DNA from: Empedobacter brevis NBRC 14943 = ATCC 43319
GTDB taxonomy: Bacteria; Bacteroidota; Bacteroidia; Flavobacteriales; Weeksellaceae
Length of the DNA: 47,780 bases
Direction of reading: 5' to 3'
NCBI RefSeq assembly: GCF_000382425.1
Contig: NZ_KB908299.1
Span: 116,838 to 164,617 of the forward strand
Positions 34,372-42,349 of the stretch are shown in pieces (within the stretch, counting starts at the first letter, position 1; the number at the start of each line of letters is the position of its first letter). A program made the position numbers and the translations under genes. Under the pieces are notes generated by a model, which was given only the letters and a program-made list of their open reading frames with translations, was not told where the DNA came from and made no database searches.

Positions 34372-35760
34372 TTAATAGCCTTGGTTTTGTGGTAATAGAT
34401 TTGGATTAATTAAGAGTTCGGCTTCTGGAATTGGTAATAATACGTCAGTTGCTTTCCAATTTGTTTTTATGGGACTTAAGACTTGATCTGCCAATTTCCA
34501 TCGTTTCAAATCAAACCAACGATGGCCATGCTCTGTAAACAATTCATGTTGACGTTCCGTTACAATAGCTTCAAAAATATCTTGAGAAGATGAAGTTGTG
34601 ATAGGTGTTAATCCAGCTCTATTTCGAATACTATTTATATCCCCTTTTGCTCCATTCAAGTTGCCTAATCTCAATCGTGCTTCAGCTCGAATTAAAACCT
34701 GTTCAGCAAGTCTAAAAACAATGGTATATTCTTTACTTGTTGTTGTCACATACTTCTCTTTGTATTTGAAGGGCATTACCCAATTTTTCCCATTAGTAGT
34801 AATTTGTTTTGTCCACTGTTGTTTTCTCAAATCAGTTGGCTCAAAAGATTCAAATAGGTGAGGGGATAAAGAAGCATTAGGTGGAGGGCCAGCCTCAAAA
34901 ATATAAATACCACCTTCATTAGAATTTCCACCTTCTACTTTGGCTTTTAGTTGAAATAATATAGAACGACTTTCTTTCAAAAACTCTTTATTCAAATCAT
35001 TCTCTAATTGATATTTACCTGAATTGATCAATTCAGTAGATTCGCTTTCAGCTTTTTCCCATTTCTCTTGGTAGATGTATAGACGTGCTAATAATGCGGT
35101 AATGATATATTTGTTCGCCCTAAGGTTACTTGTAACCGATGTAAGCTCACCTAATTGTTGTTTAGATTCAATAAGATCTTCCTCAATTTTAAGAAGTATA
35201 TTTTGATGACTTGTTTTTGAACTCTTCTGATTAATCGTATAATCTGTTGTCGTAGTAAATGGAATATCTCCAAATAAATTGGTTAAATAGAAATAAGTTA
35301 ACGAGCGGATAAATAGTGCCTCAGCTTTGTATTGTTTCTTTTGCTCATTGGTCAATCCTTTTGATTTTTCTACTCCTTCTATTACCGCATTGCATTCGTA
35401 TATTACTTTATAGGAACTTGTCCAAAGCTCTTTCACACCACTATTTGTAGGGATAATTTGATGTTTGTAAAATAAATCCGTCACGCTGTTAGCAGTAGTA
35501 TAGTTGTCTAATTCGTCTGAATAAATTCCCATGTAAAAACCAGCACTAGATAAATTCCCAGCAATTAAGCTGTTATCACGTAATAATGCATATAAAGTGG
35601 TAACGGCGGCTTGTGCTGTTTGGTTATTTTCAAATACATCTGTTTGATTCATTTGTCCTTTTGGAGAATCCAATTCCACAAAATTCTCACAACTTATTAT
35701 CGTATTTCCTATTAGGAAAACGAATAAAGAATAGCTTACTATGTTTTGATATTTTTTCAT
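34372..35760 (-). CDS. RagB/SusD family outer-membrane lipoprotein
   Basis: 462-residue SusD-type substrate-binding lipoprotein that caps the SusC transporter. The signal ends at a lipidation cysteine (C24, in IISC). The SusD N-terminal block (DSPKGQMNQTDVFENNQTAQ, then ALLRD), TPR helices in the middle, and the C-terminal RNRAGL, IVTERQHELFTEHGHRWFDL and LLPIPEAELLINP lines are all typical. It is encoded 10 bp after the SusC gene and before the S9 peptidase, pointing to uptake of peptides rather than glycans, since no glycan enzymes are nearby. Confidence 0.95.
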   Translation of the reverse strand: MKKYQNIVSYSLFVFLIGNTIISCENFVELDSPKGQMNQTDVFENNQTAQAAVTTLYALLRDNSLIAGNLSSAGFYMGIYSDELDNYTTANSVTDLFYKHQIIPTNSGVKELWTSSYKVIYECNAVIEGVEKSKGLTNEQKKQYKAEALFIRSLTYFYLTNLFGDIPFTTTTDYTINQKSSKTSHQNILLKIEEDLIESKQQLGELTSVTSNLRANKYIITALLARLYIYQEKWEKAESESTELINSGKYQLENDLNKEFLKESRSILFQLKAKVEGGNSNEGGIYIFEAGPPPNASLSPHLFESFEPTDLRKQQWTKQITTNGKNWVMPFKYKEKYVTTTSKEYTIVFRLAEQVLIRAEARLRLGNLNGAKGDINSIRNRAGLTPITTSSSQDIFEAIVTERQHELFTEHGHRWFDLKRWKLADQVLSPIKTNWKATDVLLPIPEAELLINPNLLPQNQGY

Positions 35761-35770
35761 AATTGTGTGA

Positions 35771-38761
35771 TTAAAAATTAGCTTTAAACCCTATCGAAAT
35801 TCTTCTCAAAGGAGGAAGAAAACCAGTTGTTTGTTCTGGATCACCGTATTTATACTTACTCCATGTCCATAGGTTTTGACCTTGAGCATAAATCACATAT
35901 TGATTGGACTGATTTTTACTTAGAGGAAGTTTATAAGACAATGACACGTTTTTCAATCGAATAAAAGACGTATCGGTTACCATTGCATCACTGTTATTAA
36001 AGTTAGAATAAGCAACTGTCGCTGCGGAATTAGAGCCACTTGAATAATTCTGAATTACCCCATTTGGAAACAGATTTAATACAGAAGCAGGCTGATTATT
36101 CATTGTACCCGGCATAGTAGTCCCATAGAATTCATTAAATCCTTTTTTCTTGACAAATTGAAAAAAGAGCTCGATATTAAAGTTTTCATAGGAAACAGAA
36201 TTGGAGAATCCACCATAAAAAGAAGGATCTAATGATACAACTTGTTGTTTATCTTCTATTGCGGTTATCTTTCCATCATCATTATAATCTGTAAACTCAT
36301 ACAAACCAGTTGTTGGATTTATCCCTTGCAGATGATACATTTTCTTGCTGTTCAATGATTTTCCAATCACATACATATTTGCATAGGAGGTGTTTTCTAA
36401 ACCATCAAATGCCACCAATCTATTTTTAGGTATAGTAAGATTAAAAGAAGTTGACCAGTTGAATTTAGCAGATTTTATAGGAACAACTTGCAAATCCATT
36501 TCCCAACCTTTATTTTCTACTACAGCATTCAAATTTGCTTGTATAGAGGTAAAACCTGTTATAGCGGGTAAACTATAGCCAACCAATTGGTTATTTGATC
36601 GGTTTTGATAATAATTCAGCGTTAGGTTAATTCTATTTTTTAGGAATGCTGTTTCTAAGGCAAATTCCAACTTTTTATTTTTCTCCCACGAAAAATCATG
36701 ATTATACAAACGTGCTGTTGTCAATAGTATATTCCCATCATATCCATTTTGACTGATGTTATAGGTGTTTAGGTATTGATAATCTCCAATCTGATCATTT
36801 CCTGTTACCCCGTAGCTTCCTCGTAATTTCCCAAAACTTAACCATGATACTTCACGTAGAAAACTTTCTTTCGAAAAAAGCCAAGCGGCACCAACTGCAC
36901 CAAAATTTGCAAACCGATGATTAGGACCAAATCGGCTTGATCCATCTCTTCGTCCTGTTAAGTTGAAAAAGTATTTTTCGTGCAGATTATAATTTACTCT
37001 TCCATACAGAGCAGCATATTTATATTGCTCTTCAGTATCTTTGTATATCGTCACATTTTTAGCAGCGCTTAATACATTCATTAACTGGTTGTCTGTAAAA
37101 CCACTTGCCATAATCACCAACTTAGTTGTTGTTTGGCTATTCAAAGTCCCACCAATTAATACACTTAGTTTACTCGAAGCAGTTAAATTAAAATTAGCAT
37201 CCAATTGGGGTTCTATTAACCACCCTTCATGTTGCCCAGAATTTTTAGTCATGTTAGATTGTTGACTTGTAGCACCAAAAGAAGGATTGCGAATGGTATG
37301 TGGATTAAGTTGTATATCATCTAAATCTGATCGATTGTATCCTACATTAGATCGTAAAACAATATTGTCCATCAACAGATAATTTGTATTTAGATTTGTA
37401 TTTAGATTACGTGTATTATTGCGGTAACTAGCATTCAGTGCCGCAAGTGGATTGGTCCAAGTATTGTTTTCCCAATTTAAGCTACCATCTTCATTAAACA
37501 ACCGCGGAGCATTTGGAACAAGTGTTCTTGCAATTCTTGTCAAATCTTGTACAGGTAAATAGTTATTATCCTGTCCATAATTAGTTGTCCATTGCAATTT
37601 TAGTTTGTTATTCGCTGTTTTATGGTTTAGTGTCGAAAAAAAGCTGAATTTATTGTACGCATAATTACCATAGAAAACAGAAGACTCTTTCATTACATTG
37701 GCACCTATCATAAAATTAGTTTGCTCATTTCCACCATTTATAGACGTACGAATGTTGTGATTGAAAGCTGTATTCCCAATAAGTAGTTTTTGCCAATCCG
37801 TATATCTGGTCTGATCCCATGTTCCATTTATGTCGTAGGCTGTCGTAGGATACGTCGTTACACCATCGTTTGCAAAGGCTTTTTTCCTTATTTCTAGATA
37901 TTGTTCTGTATTAAGTAGTTTAGGAAACTTAGTAGGGTTAATAACAGTGGTAGAAGCATCTATAGAAATACTTGTTTTAGTCGCTTTTCCTTTCTTTGTA
38001 GTAATCAATAGTACTCCATTGGCTCCCCGTGATCCATAAATAGCAGTAGCATCAGCATCTTTCAAAACTTCGATAGATTCGATAGATTGTGGATCGATAT
38101 AATTTAAAGGATTTATAGTTGACCCATAAAAGATTTGTGCTGAGGTTGAAGTATCTCCCATCGAATTGGTATCAAATGGAACACCATCTACTATAAATAG
38201 AGGATTATTCCCCGCAGCAATACTATTTTGGCCTCTTATCCGAATGGTATAGCCACCTCCAGGAGTTCCAGAAGTTGGTGTAATCTCTAAACCGGGAACA
38301 CGACCTTGCAAAGCATCTAAAACAGAATTCACGGGCTGATTCTCTATTTCCTTAGCCGTTACACGTGCTATAGAACCCGTACGTTCTTTATCTTTTACAG
38401 CATAGTACCCTGCATTTATCACCACATCTTTTAGCTGAATTTCGTCATCTTCTTTTGCGAAACTTACATTGATCACACTTCTATTCAGTACCTCTTCTTC
38501 ACGAATAGGGAAATCCAATTGCTCGAAAATTAGTTTAGCATCATCATTTTGTAAGGTCAACGAATAGTATCCATTCGCATCAGTTCGCACACTATTCTGT
38601 GTACCTTCTTCTGTTACTACCACACCAGAGAGCAAATGGTTATGATCTTTCACCTTTCCAGTCACGGTTTTTCCTGTTTGTGCAAATAGGGGTGTAGCAC
38701 AAACCAATCCCAATAGCACACTTATTGTATGCCTATTTAGTTTAAAGTAAAATATTTTCAT
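35771..38761 (-). CDS. SusC/RagA family TonB-dependent outer-membrane transporter
   Basis: 996-residue TonB-dependent transporter. The order is: signal peptide (to about residue 27), carboxypeptidase-regulatory-like domain (about 32-105, VTGKVKDHNHLLSGVVV and TDANGYYSL), plug domain (about 125-255, GRVPGLEI, RIRGQNSI, NPLFIVDGVPFD, and VLKDADATAIYGSRGANGV), then a beta-barrel to the C-terminal aromatic residue. It pairs with the SusD protein to take in oligomeric substrates with energy from TonB. It is the first gene of a three-gene operon with SusD and an S9 peptidase. Confidence 0.96.
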   Translation of the reverse strand: MKIFYFKLNRHTISVLLGLVCATPLFAQTGKTVTGKVKDHNHLLSGVVVTEEGTQNSVRTDANGYYSLTLQNDDAKLIFEQLDFPIREEEVLNRSVINVSFAKEDDEIQLKDVVINAGYYAVKDKERTGSIARVTAKEIENQPVNSVLDALQGRVPGLEITPTSGTPGGGYTIRIRGQNSIAAGNNPLFIVDGVPFDTNSMGDTSTSAQIFYGSTINPLNYIDPQSIESIEVLKDADATAIYGSRGANGVLLITTKKGKATKTSISIDASTTVINPTKFPKLLNTEQYLEIRKKAFANDGVTTYPTTAYDINGTWDQTRYTDWQKLLIGNTAFNHNIRTSINGGNEQTNFMIGANVMKESSVFYGNYAYNKFSFFSTLNHKTANNKLKLQWTTNYGQDNNYLPVQDLTRIARTLVPNAPRLFNEDGSLNWENNTWTNPLAALNASYRNNTRNLNTNLNTNYLLMDNIVLRSNVGYNRSDLDDIQLNPHTIRNPSFGATSQQSNMTKNSGQHEGWLIEPQLDANFNLTASSKLSVLIGGTLNSQTTTKLVIMASGFTDNQLMNVLSAAKNVTIYKDTEEQYKYAALYGRVNYNLHEKYFFNLTGRRDGSSRFGPNHRFANFGAVGAAWLFSKESFLREVSWLSFGKLRGSYGVTGNDQIGDYQYLNTYNISQNGYDGNILLTTARLYNHDFSWEKNKKLEFALETAFLKNRINLTLNYYQNRSNNQLVGYSLPAITGFTSIQANLNAVVENKGWEMDLQVVPIKSAKFNWSTSFNLTIPKNRLVAFDGLENTSYANMYVIGKSLNSKKMYHLQGINPTTGLYEFTDYNDDGKITAIEDKQQVVSLDPSFYGGFSNSVSYENFNIELFFQFVKKKGFNEFYGTTMPGTMNNQPASVLNLFPNGVIQNYSSGSNSAATVAYSNFNNSDAMVTDTSFIRLKNVSLSYKLPLSKNQSNQYVIYAQGQNLWTWSKYKYGDPEQTTGFLPPLRRISIGFKANF

Positions 38762-39201
38762 AATTTTACATAAGTTTTTTAAAATTCAACATTAGTTTTA
38801 AAAGCCACTCCTTTTCCAGTACATCGCGCCAACTTTGTTTTTGGGAAAGGGGTTTTTTGTTATGTTTGACGTTCTACGCTTAACGTTTTACGTATTTTTC
38901 TTACTTACTGTCACATTGAGTGATTTTCGTTTCATAGAAAAAGAAAATAGTATCGAAATGTCTTTTCTTTATTTTCATTTTTTTCTTCTAACTTTTACCT
39001 TAATGCAAAAGTTACAAAACATCAAGTCTTTGATTTTCGACAGTCAAAATAAGTTTCAGACATTCAATGTTTTAAATCATTTGCTCCGCAAACAGTAAAA
39101 CATTTTAATCATGACTTTCAACTTTTTGACACTCGCCTCCAAATCATATGACATTTTCTTCATCCTTTTTCTAATTCAGATCCACTTTTTATAACGGATT
39201 T

Positions 39202-39254
39202 TGTCATTCTGAGCCTATCGAAGAATCTATTTGTCACTTTTTTTAGAGATTCTA
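39202..39254. repeat. Dispersed Flavobacteriia intergenic repeat (GTCATTCTGAG type)
   Basis: TTGTCATTCTGAGCCTATCG followed by AAGAATCT, with a partial inverse copy of AGAATCT (AGAGATTCT) further on. This sequence type is scattered between genes in many Flavobacteriia. Related pieces occur at 18052 and 39373. The stretch 38762-39200 holds a CCTTTTCC/GGGAAAGG pairing at about 38805-38851 and otherwise no gene. Confidence 0.55.
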
Positions 39255-39396
39255 TAGTTCAGTAAACTGAACCATAGCAATCTTCTTACTCTGTTTAATA
39301 GATTTATCTTCTCTATTGCTCTTTATTTTCTCCACCCAGTTCTATGTACCTATGTGGTAAAAAATCTTTTCTGTCATTCTAAGCTTTTTTCAGTAA

Positions 39397-39580
39397 CACT
39401 CCCCAACCCCTCTCGAGAGGGGAATTGTCCCCTTGAGGGGACTGTAGGGGTGTTTTTTTTCTGCAAAAATCCCCCTCCGACAGTTTTAAAAATTACATTA
39501 ATAAATGAAATAAAAATTAACACTAATCACTTTATGAAGATCATTTACTTTCTTCTTAGGGGTGTCTTCGGGGGATAACT
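39397..39580. repeat. GC-rich palindromic repeat block (MITE-like)
   Basis: The left unit 39397-39460 starts AACACTCCCC and ends GGGGTGTTTTTTTT, so its ends are inverse copies; inside are two G/C stems (CCCCTCTCGAGAGGGG and CCCCTTGAGGGG). A second unit, about 39468-39580, runs from ATCCCCCTCCGACAG to TCTTCGGGGGATAACTG. The local GC content is far above the surroundings. It is similar in kind to short intergenic elements common in Bacteroidota. No transposase is encoded. Confidence 0.6.
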
Positions 39581-39829
39581 GTGTGAGTATTTGTTTATGT
39601 TATATGTCTTTTCTTTTCTGTCTTTCTGAACTCGTTTCAGAACCTCATCCAATATGATATTCCAAAATATCTTTCTATCACTTTTCAATTCCACAAGAAT
39701 TGAATAACCATCTGTGTATTTCTATTATAGAAATACATATTTATAAAGAGTTGTATTTTACTTGATTTGTAGAGGAATAAAACCAAGTGTATTTATTGTA
39801 TGAAGTTCTGTGCTATTTGTAATGGAAGA

Positions 39830-40013
39830 AACGACCAAAACAAAAAGGCATGGAACTCATCTTAAAGCATTAGAGGTACTGCCATACCATAACCACAATA
39901 AGAGAGCCCACGCCTAGGTCGTGAGCAAATTTACTTATTTTCTTGTGGTTTCAAAAAATTGGCAGTTTTCTAATGCAAGAAAAAAGTATTTCTACTTTAA
40001 TTTTTTATCTATC
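39830..40013 (-). ncRNA. ssrS: 6S RNA-like structured RNA (6S-Flavo candidate)
   Basis: On the minus strand 39976-39867 folds into a long rod: GCATTAG/CTAATGC, CTGCCA/TGGCAG, AACCACAA/TTGTGGTT and an apical GCTCACG/CGTGGGC, with a large asymmetric A/U-rich bubble in the middle. Such a rod with an open centre that mimics a melted promoter is the hallmark of 6S RNA, which binds RNA polymerase. A consensus TATATTTG (40020-40027, minus strand) would start the RNA near 40013. The rod is almost symmetric, so the strand is less certain than the fold. The outer ends are estimates. Confidence 0.6.
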
Positions 40014-40019
40014 TGATAA

Positions 40020-40061
40020 CAAATATAATAAAAAAAATCAACACAACACATATATGTGTTG
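40020..40061. promoter_or_regulatory. Promoter box and 18-bp palindrome between the 6S-like RNA and the XRE gene
   Basis: TATATTTG on the minus strand (40020-40027) faces the RNA. CAACACATATATGTGTTG (40044-40061) is a perfect 18-bp palindrome, 33 bp before the XRE gene, and touches the expected -33 zone of the RNA promoter. It is a likely operator for the XRE protein. Confidence 0.55.
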
Positions 40062-40094
40062 AAATAATTTAAAATACTTTACAAATTTTACTTA

Positions 40095-40373
40095 ATGGCT
40101 AAAAATAATGTTGAGTATTTAAAAATACAAGTGGGTAGAATTGTCTTACTAAATAGATTAAAGGCAGGGTTATCTCAATTTGAATTAGGTCTTAAAATAG
40201 ATTTATCTGCTAATCAAGTAGGTAGGATAGAAAGAGCTGAGAGTAATCCTACACTTGAAACTCTTGTAAAAATTTGTAATTATTTTGAGATTGATATAAA
40301 TAATTTATTTGTTAAACTAAACAAATTAGAAGAACAATCTATAATAACTGAAATAAAATCTTTAAAAAAATAA
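40095..40373 (+). CDS. XRE family transcriptional regulator
   Basis: 92-residue DNA-binding protein with a Cro/C1-type HTH at about 12-68 (GRIVLLNRLKAGLSQFELGL, NQVGRIERAESNPTLETLVK and YFEIDINNLF). The C-terminal 20 residues are helical. A perfect palindrome upstream (40044-40061) suggests autoregulation. It precedes the YaaC-like gene on the same strand but is separated by a strong terminator. Such small XRE proteins often accompany defence or mobile genes; here that is only context. Confidence 0.88.
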   Translation: MAKNNVEYLKIQVGRIVLLNRLKAGLSQFELGLKIDLSANQVGRIERAESNPTLETLVKICNYFEIDINNLFVKLNKLEEQSIITEIKSLKK

Positions 40374-40487
40374 TTTAATCACCATTACATATTAAAGAGA
40401 ATAATCTTGATTTTTAGTTTAAAAAAATATAAGACATTAAGTAATTAAAAACGTTTTGTTTAAAATCAAATACCTAAATTAGTAAGA

Positions 40488-40565
40488 TTAACCAGTAGGC
40501 ATGGTTAAAGTTAGTAATAGTACTCTGGAGTTAATTTATAAGGTTTGATTAACTCCAGAGTTTTT
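40488..40565 (+). terminator. Tandem hairpins after the XRE gene
   Basis: TTAACCA/TGGTTAA (40488-40508) is followed by a 14-bp perfect stem ACTCTGGAGTTAAT/ATTAACTCCAGAGT (40522-40561) and a run of seven or more T. The second hairpin is a strong terminator. Confidence 0.8.
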
Positions 40566-40672
40566 TTATATAAATAAATACTTCAGATAAATATAAGGAA
40601 AGGGGTTCATATAGAACCTTTTGTTATTCTATAGTATTTTACACAACAATGGATATAGATTAGATTGTTTTA

Positions 40673-40719
40673 TATATTTGTTGTTTACGAAACTAAAGCT
40701 ATAGTAGTTTCGTAAATAA
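40673..40719 (+). promoter_or_regulatory. Promoter box and long inverted repeat before the YaaC-like gene
   Basis: TATATTTG (40673-40680) matches the -7 consensus. Directly after it, TTGTTTACGAAACTA (40681-40695) and TAGTTTCGTAAATAA (40705-40719) are inverse copies with one mismatch and a 9-nt gap. The repeat would cover the transcription start and sits 36 bp before the gene start, as expected for an operator or a 5' hairpin. Confidence 0.6.
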
Positions 40720-40755
40720 CAATGTTACCTGCAATATTAAATCTAAAAAAGCAAA

Positions 40756-41913
40756 ATGCCAACAAAAAATAATCAAGTAGATAAAATTAAAGAACGATTA
40801 AAAAAGTCTGAGGATAAAATAAAACTACTTAATGAAAAATTAAAAGTAAGAATTGAAAGACCAATCTTACAAATTAGCAAAAATGAAATAGTTTTAAAAA
40901 AGTGTCATCATAATCCAAATTTTACATCTAAAACGATTTTAACTGATTCAACTTGGAATTATGTTGAAATTTATTTGAAACAATTTAAAACTAGAGAATC
41001 GGAAGAGGCATTATTTTATTGGGAACAAGCTAAAAACTTTTATGAAGCTTCAAAATCTTTATCAATAGTATCATCTCCATTGACAATATATTATTGCTTT
41101 TTAAACGCAACTAAAGCTTTATTAAGATTTAAAGGCCAAAATTTCAATTTAAAACACGGTGTAACGGGTAAACGTAAAGATGGCCAATATGTTTTACAAA
41201 ATGAAACACTAACCATAAAAGCGAAAGGAGTACTTTCTGGGCTATGTGCTTACTTAGGTGAACCAATCAAAAATAATGAACCTGCCCATTCTTTAAAAGA
41301 TATTTTTTACAATCTTTCTTTTATACATCGAGCTTTTCAATTAACATTCCCAAGCCCCTCATATCCTGAGCTTTTTGTACCGATTATTAACCCTAGATAT
41401 GTTTTTGATAAGTATAGAAAAGTTGGATGGTTTGAAGCTCAACTTGAATGTGAACATTCAAATAATAGGACAAATAATAATCTTATTGGTTTTGGTTTAG
41501 ACAAGAACTATGAAAATAAGACAAACTATGTAATTCGTCGTAATAAAACTTTTAAATGGGATTGCTTTAGAAATAAACCAACAGATGATAGCCTAATAGC
41601 ATTAAATAAATACCATTTTAAAATAAGAAAACAATTACGAACGATATATGGTCCTAATAATTTATGGTATATAAAGAGAACAAATCTTTCAACACACATA
41701 ATAGATAGAAGTAATCTTGTGTTAATTTTTGCAACTATGCACAGATTAAGTGAAATGGCTAGATATGAACCACAGTCATTATTAAAACATCTAGAAAAAA
41801 ATCATAGTTGGTTATTAACAGAATTCATAAATAAGTCTCCTTTACAATTCATTGACGAAATTTCAAGCGAAATTACAGGGAATGATTTTAGAGCAACAGG
41901 ATTTAGAGAATAA
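40756..41913 (+). CDS. YaaC-like protein
   Basis: 385-residue protein with the pattern of the YaaC family, of unknown biochemical function. A coiled-coil-like lysine-rich start (residues 8-35) is followed by the family core: ALFYWEQAKNFYEASKSLSI (about 91-110), then SSPLTIYYCFLNATKALLRF and HGVTGK, and a helical C-terminal half with HRLSEMARYEP near 330-340. It has no signal peptide. It stands alone with its own promoter, inverted repeat and terminator, next to an XRE gene and upstream of the CRISPR-Cas locus. A role in defence can be suspected from position only. Confidence 0.65.
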   Translation: MPTKNNQVDKIKERLKKSEDKIKLLNEKLKVRIERPILQISKNEIVLKKCHHNPNFTSKTILTDSTWNYVEIYLKQFKTRESEEALFYWEQAKNFYEASKSLSIVSSPLTIYYCFLNATKALLRFKGQNFNLKHGVTGKRKDGQYVLQNETLTIKAKGVLSGLCAYLGEPIKNNEPAHSLKDIFYNLSFIHRAFQLTFPSPSYPELFVPIINPRYVFDKYRKVGWFEAQLECEHSNNRTNNNLIGFGLDKNYENKTNYVIRRNKTFKWDCFRNKPTDDSLIALNKYHFKIRKQLRTIYGPNNLWYIKRTNLSTHIIDRSNLVLIFATMHRLSEMARYEPQSLLKHLEKNHSWLLTEFINKSPLQFIDEISSEITGNDFRATGFRE

Positions 41914-41979
41914 TACAGTAGGTAGGTAATTGTTGCACAACTCCTATTTTAGACACAAAGATACAATAGTATAAATAAT

Positions 41980-42015
41980 AACCTCTTTAAAAGCATTTTT
42001 AGAGAGGTTTTTTTG
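41980..42015 (+). terminator. Terminator of the YaaC-like gene
   Basis: AACCTCT (41980-41986) pairs with AGAGGTT (42003-42009), followed by TTTTT. Confidence 0.8.
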
Positions 42016-42030
42016 TGTTTACAAAATAAG

Positions 42031-42063
42031 AAAAATAAAAAAAGCCCCGAAGATAGTCGAGGC
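42031..42063 (-). terminator. Minus-strand terminator beyond the tracrRNA
   Basis: On the minus strand GCCTCGA/TCGGGGC (7 bp, one G-U pair, 6-nt loop; 42044-42063) is followed by TTTTTTTATTTTT. No minus-strand gene lies upstream apart from the tracrRNA, so it may end a longer tracrRNA form. A separate hairpin (TTACGG/CCGTAA) lies at about 42123-42138. Confidence 0.6.
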
Positions 42064-42182
42064 GAAAATTTTCTAAAAATATCTTTCATTATAAATAATT
42101 AAGATAAAAAATTTAAATCAATTTACGGTTTTCCGTAATTAATCTTATACTTTACTATTTATATTTGATGTAATTAGGAGTT

Positions 42183-42256
42183 AAATAAAAATCCCACGGA
42201 GTACGCAGGATATAAGTTTTTACTTCGGCTTAAAGCCTTATTGTGAATTGATTTCA
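42183..42256 (-). ncRNA. tracrRNA
   Basis: Transcribed opposite to cas9. The anti-repeat (42240-42257, minus strand) contains TTGAAATCAATTCACAA, which pairs with the 5' end of the minus-strand repeat (GTTGTGAATTCCTTTCAC) except for a 2-nt internal mismatch, the usual bulge. Then come GGCT/AGCC and AAGT/ACTT hairpins and a terminator stem ATCCTGCG/CGTGGGAT (42191-42211) followed by TTTTATTT. A promoter TTG (42287-42289), 18 bp, TATATTTG (42261-42268) sets the start near 42255. A longer form ending at 42031 is possible. Confidence 0.85.
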
Positions 42257-42260
42257 AAGT

Positions 42261-42289
42261 CAAATATAAGGATTTTTATTAAATTACAA
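42261..42289 (-). promoter_or_regulatory. tracrRNA promoter
   Basis: TTG at 42287-42289 and TATATTTG at 42261-42268 on the minus strand, 18 bp apart, match the Bacteroidota promoter consensus and point away from cas9. Confidence 0.75.
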
Positions 42290-42349
42290 TATAATTAAGA
42301 ATAAAATAAAAAATTTTGAGATATCAAAAACCAAGAAATATAAATTACT

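Noticed and set aside
38835-39098. Open frame of 87 codons upstream of susC
   Set aside because: Phe/Leu-rich low-complexity product without domain, in a stretch of repeats and T-rich DNA; it looks like chance.
39354-39578. Open frame of 74 codons across the GC-rich repeats
   Set aside because: It simply reads through the palindromic units; the product has no family features.
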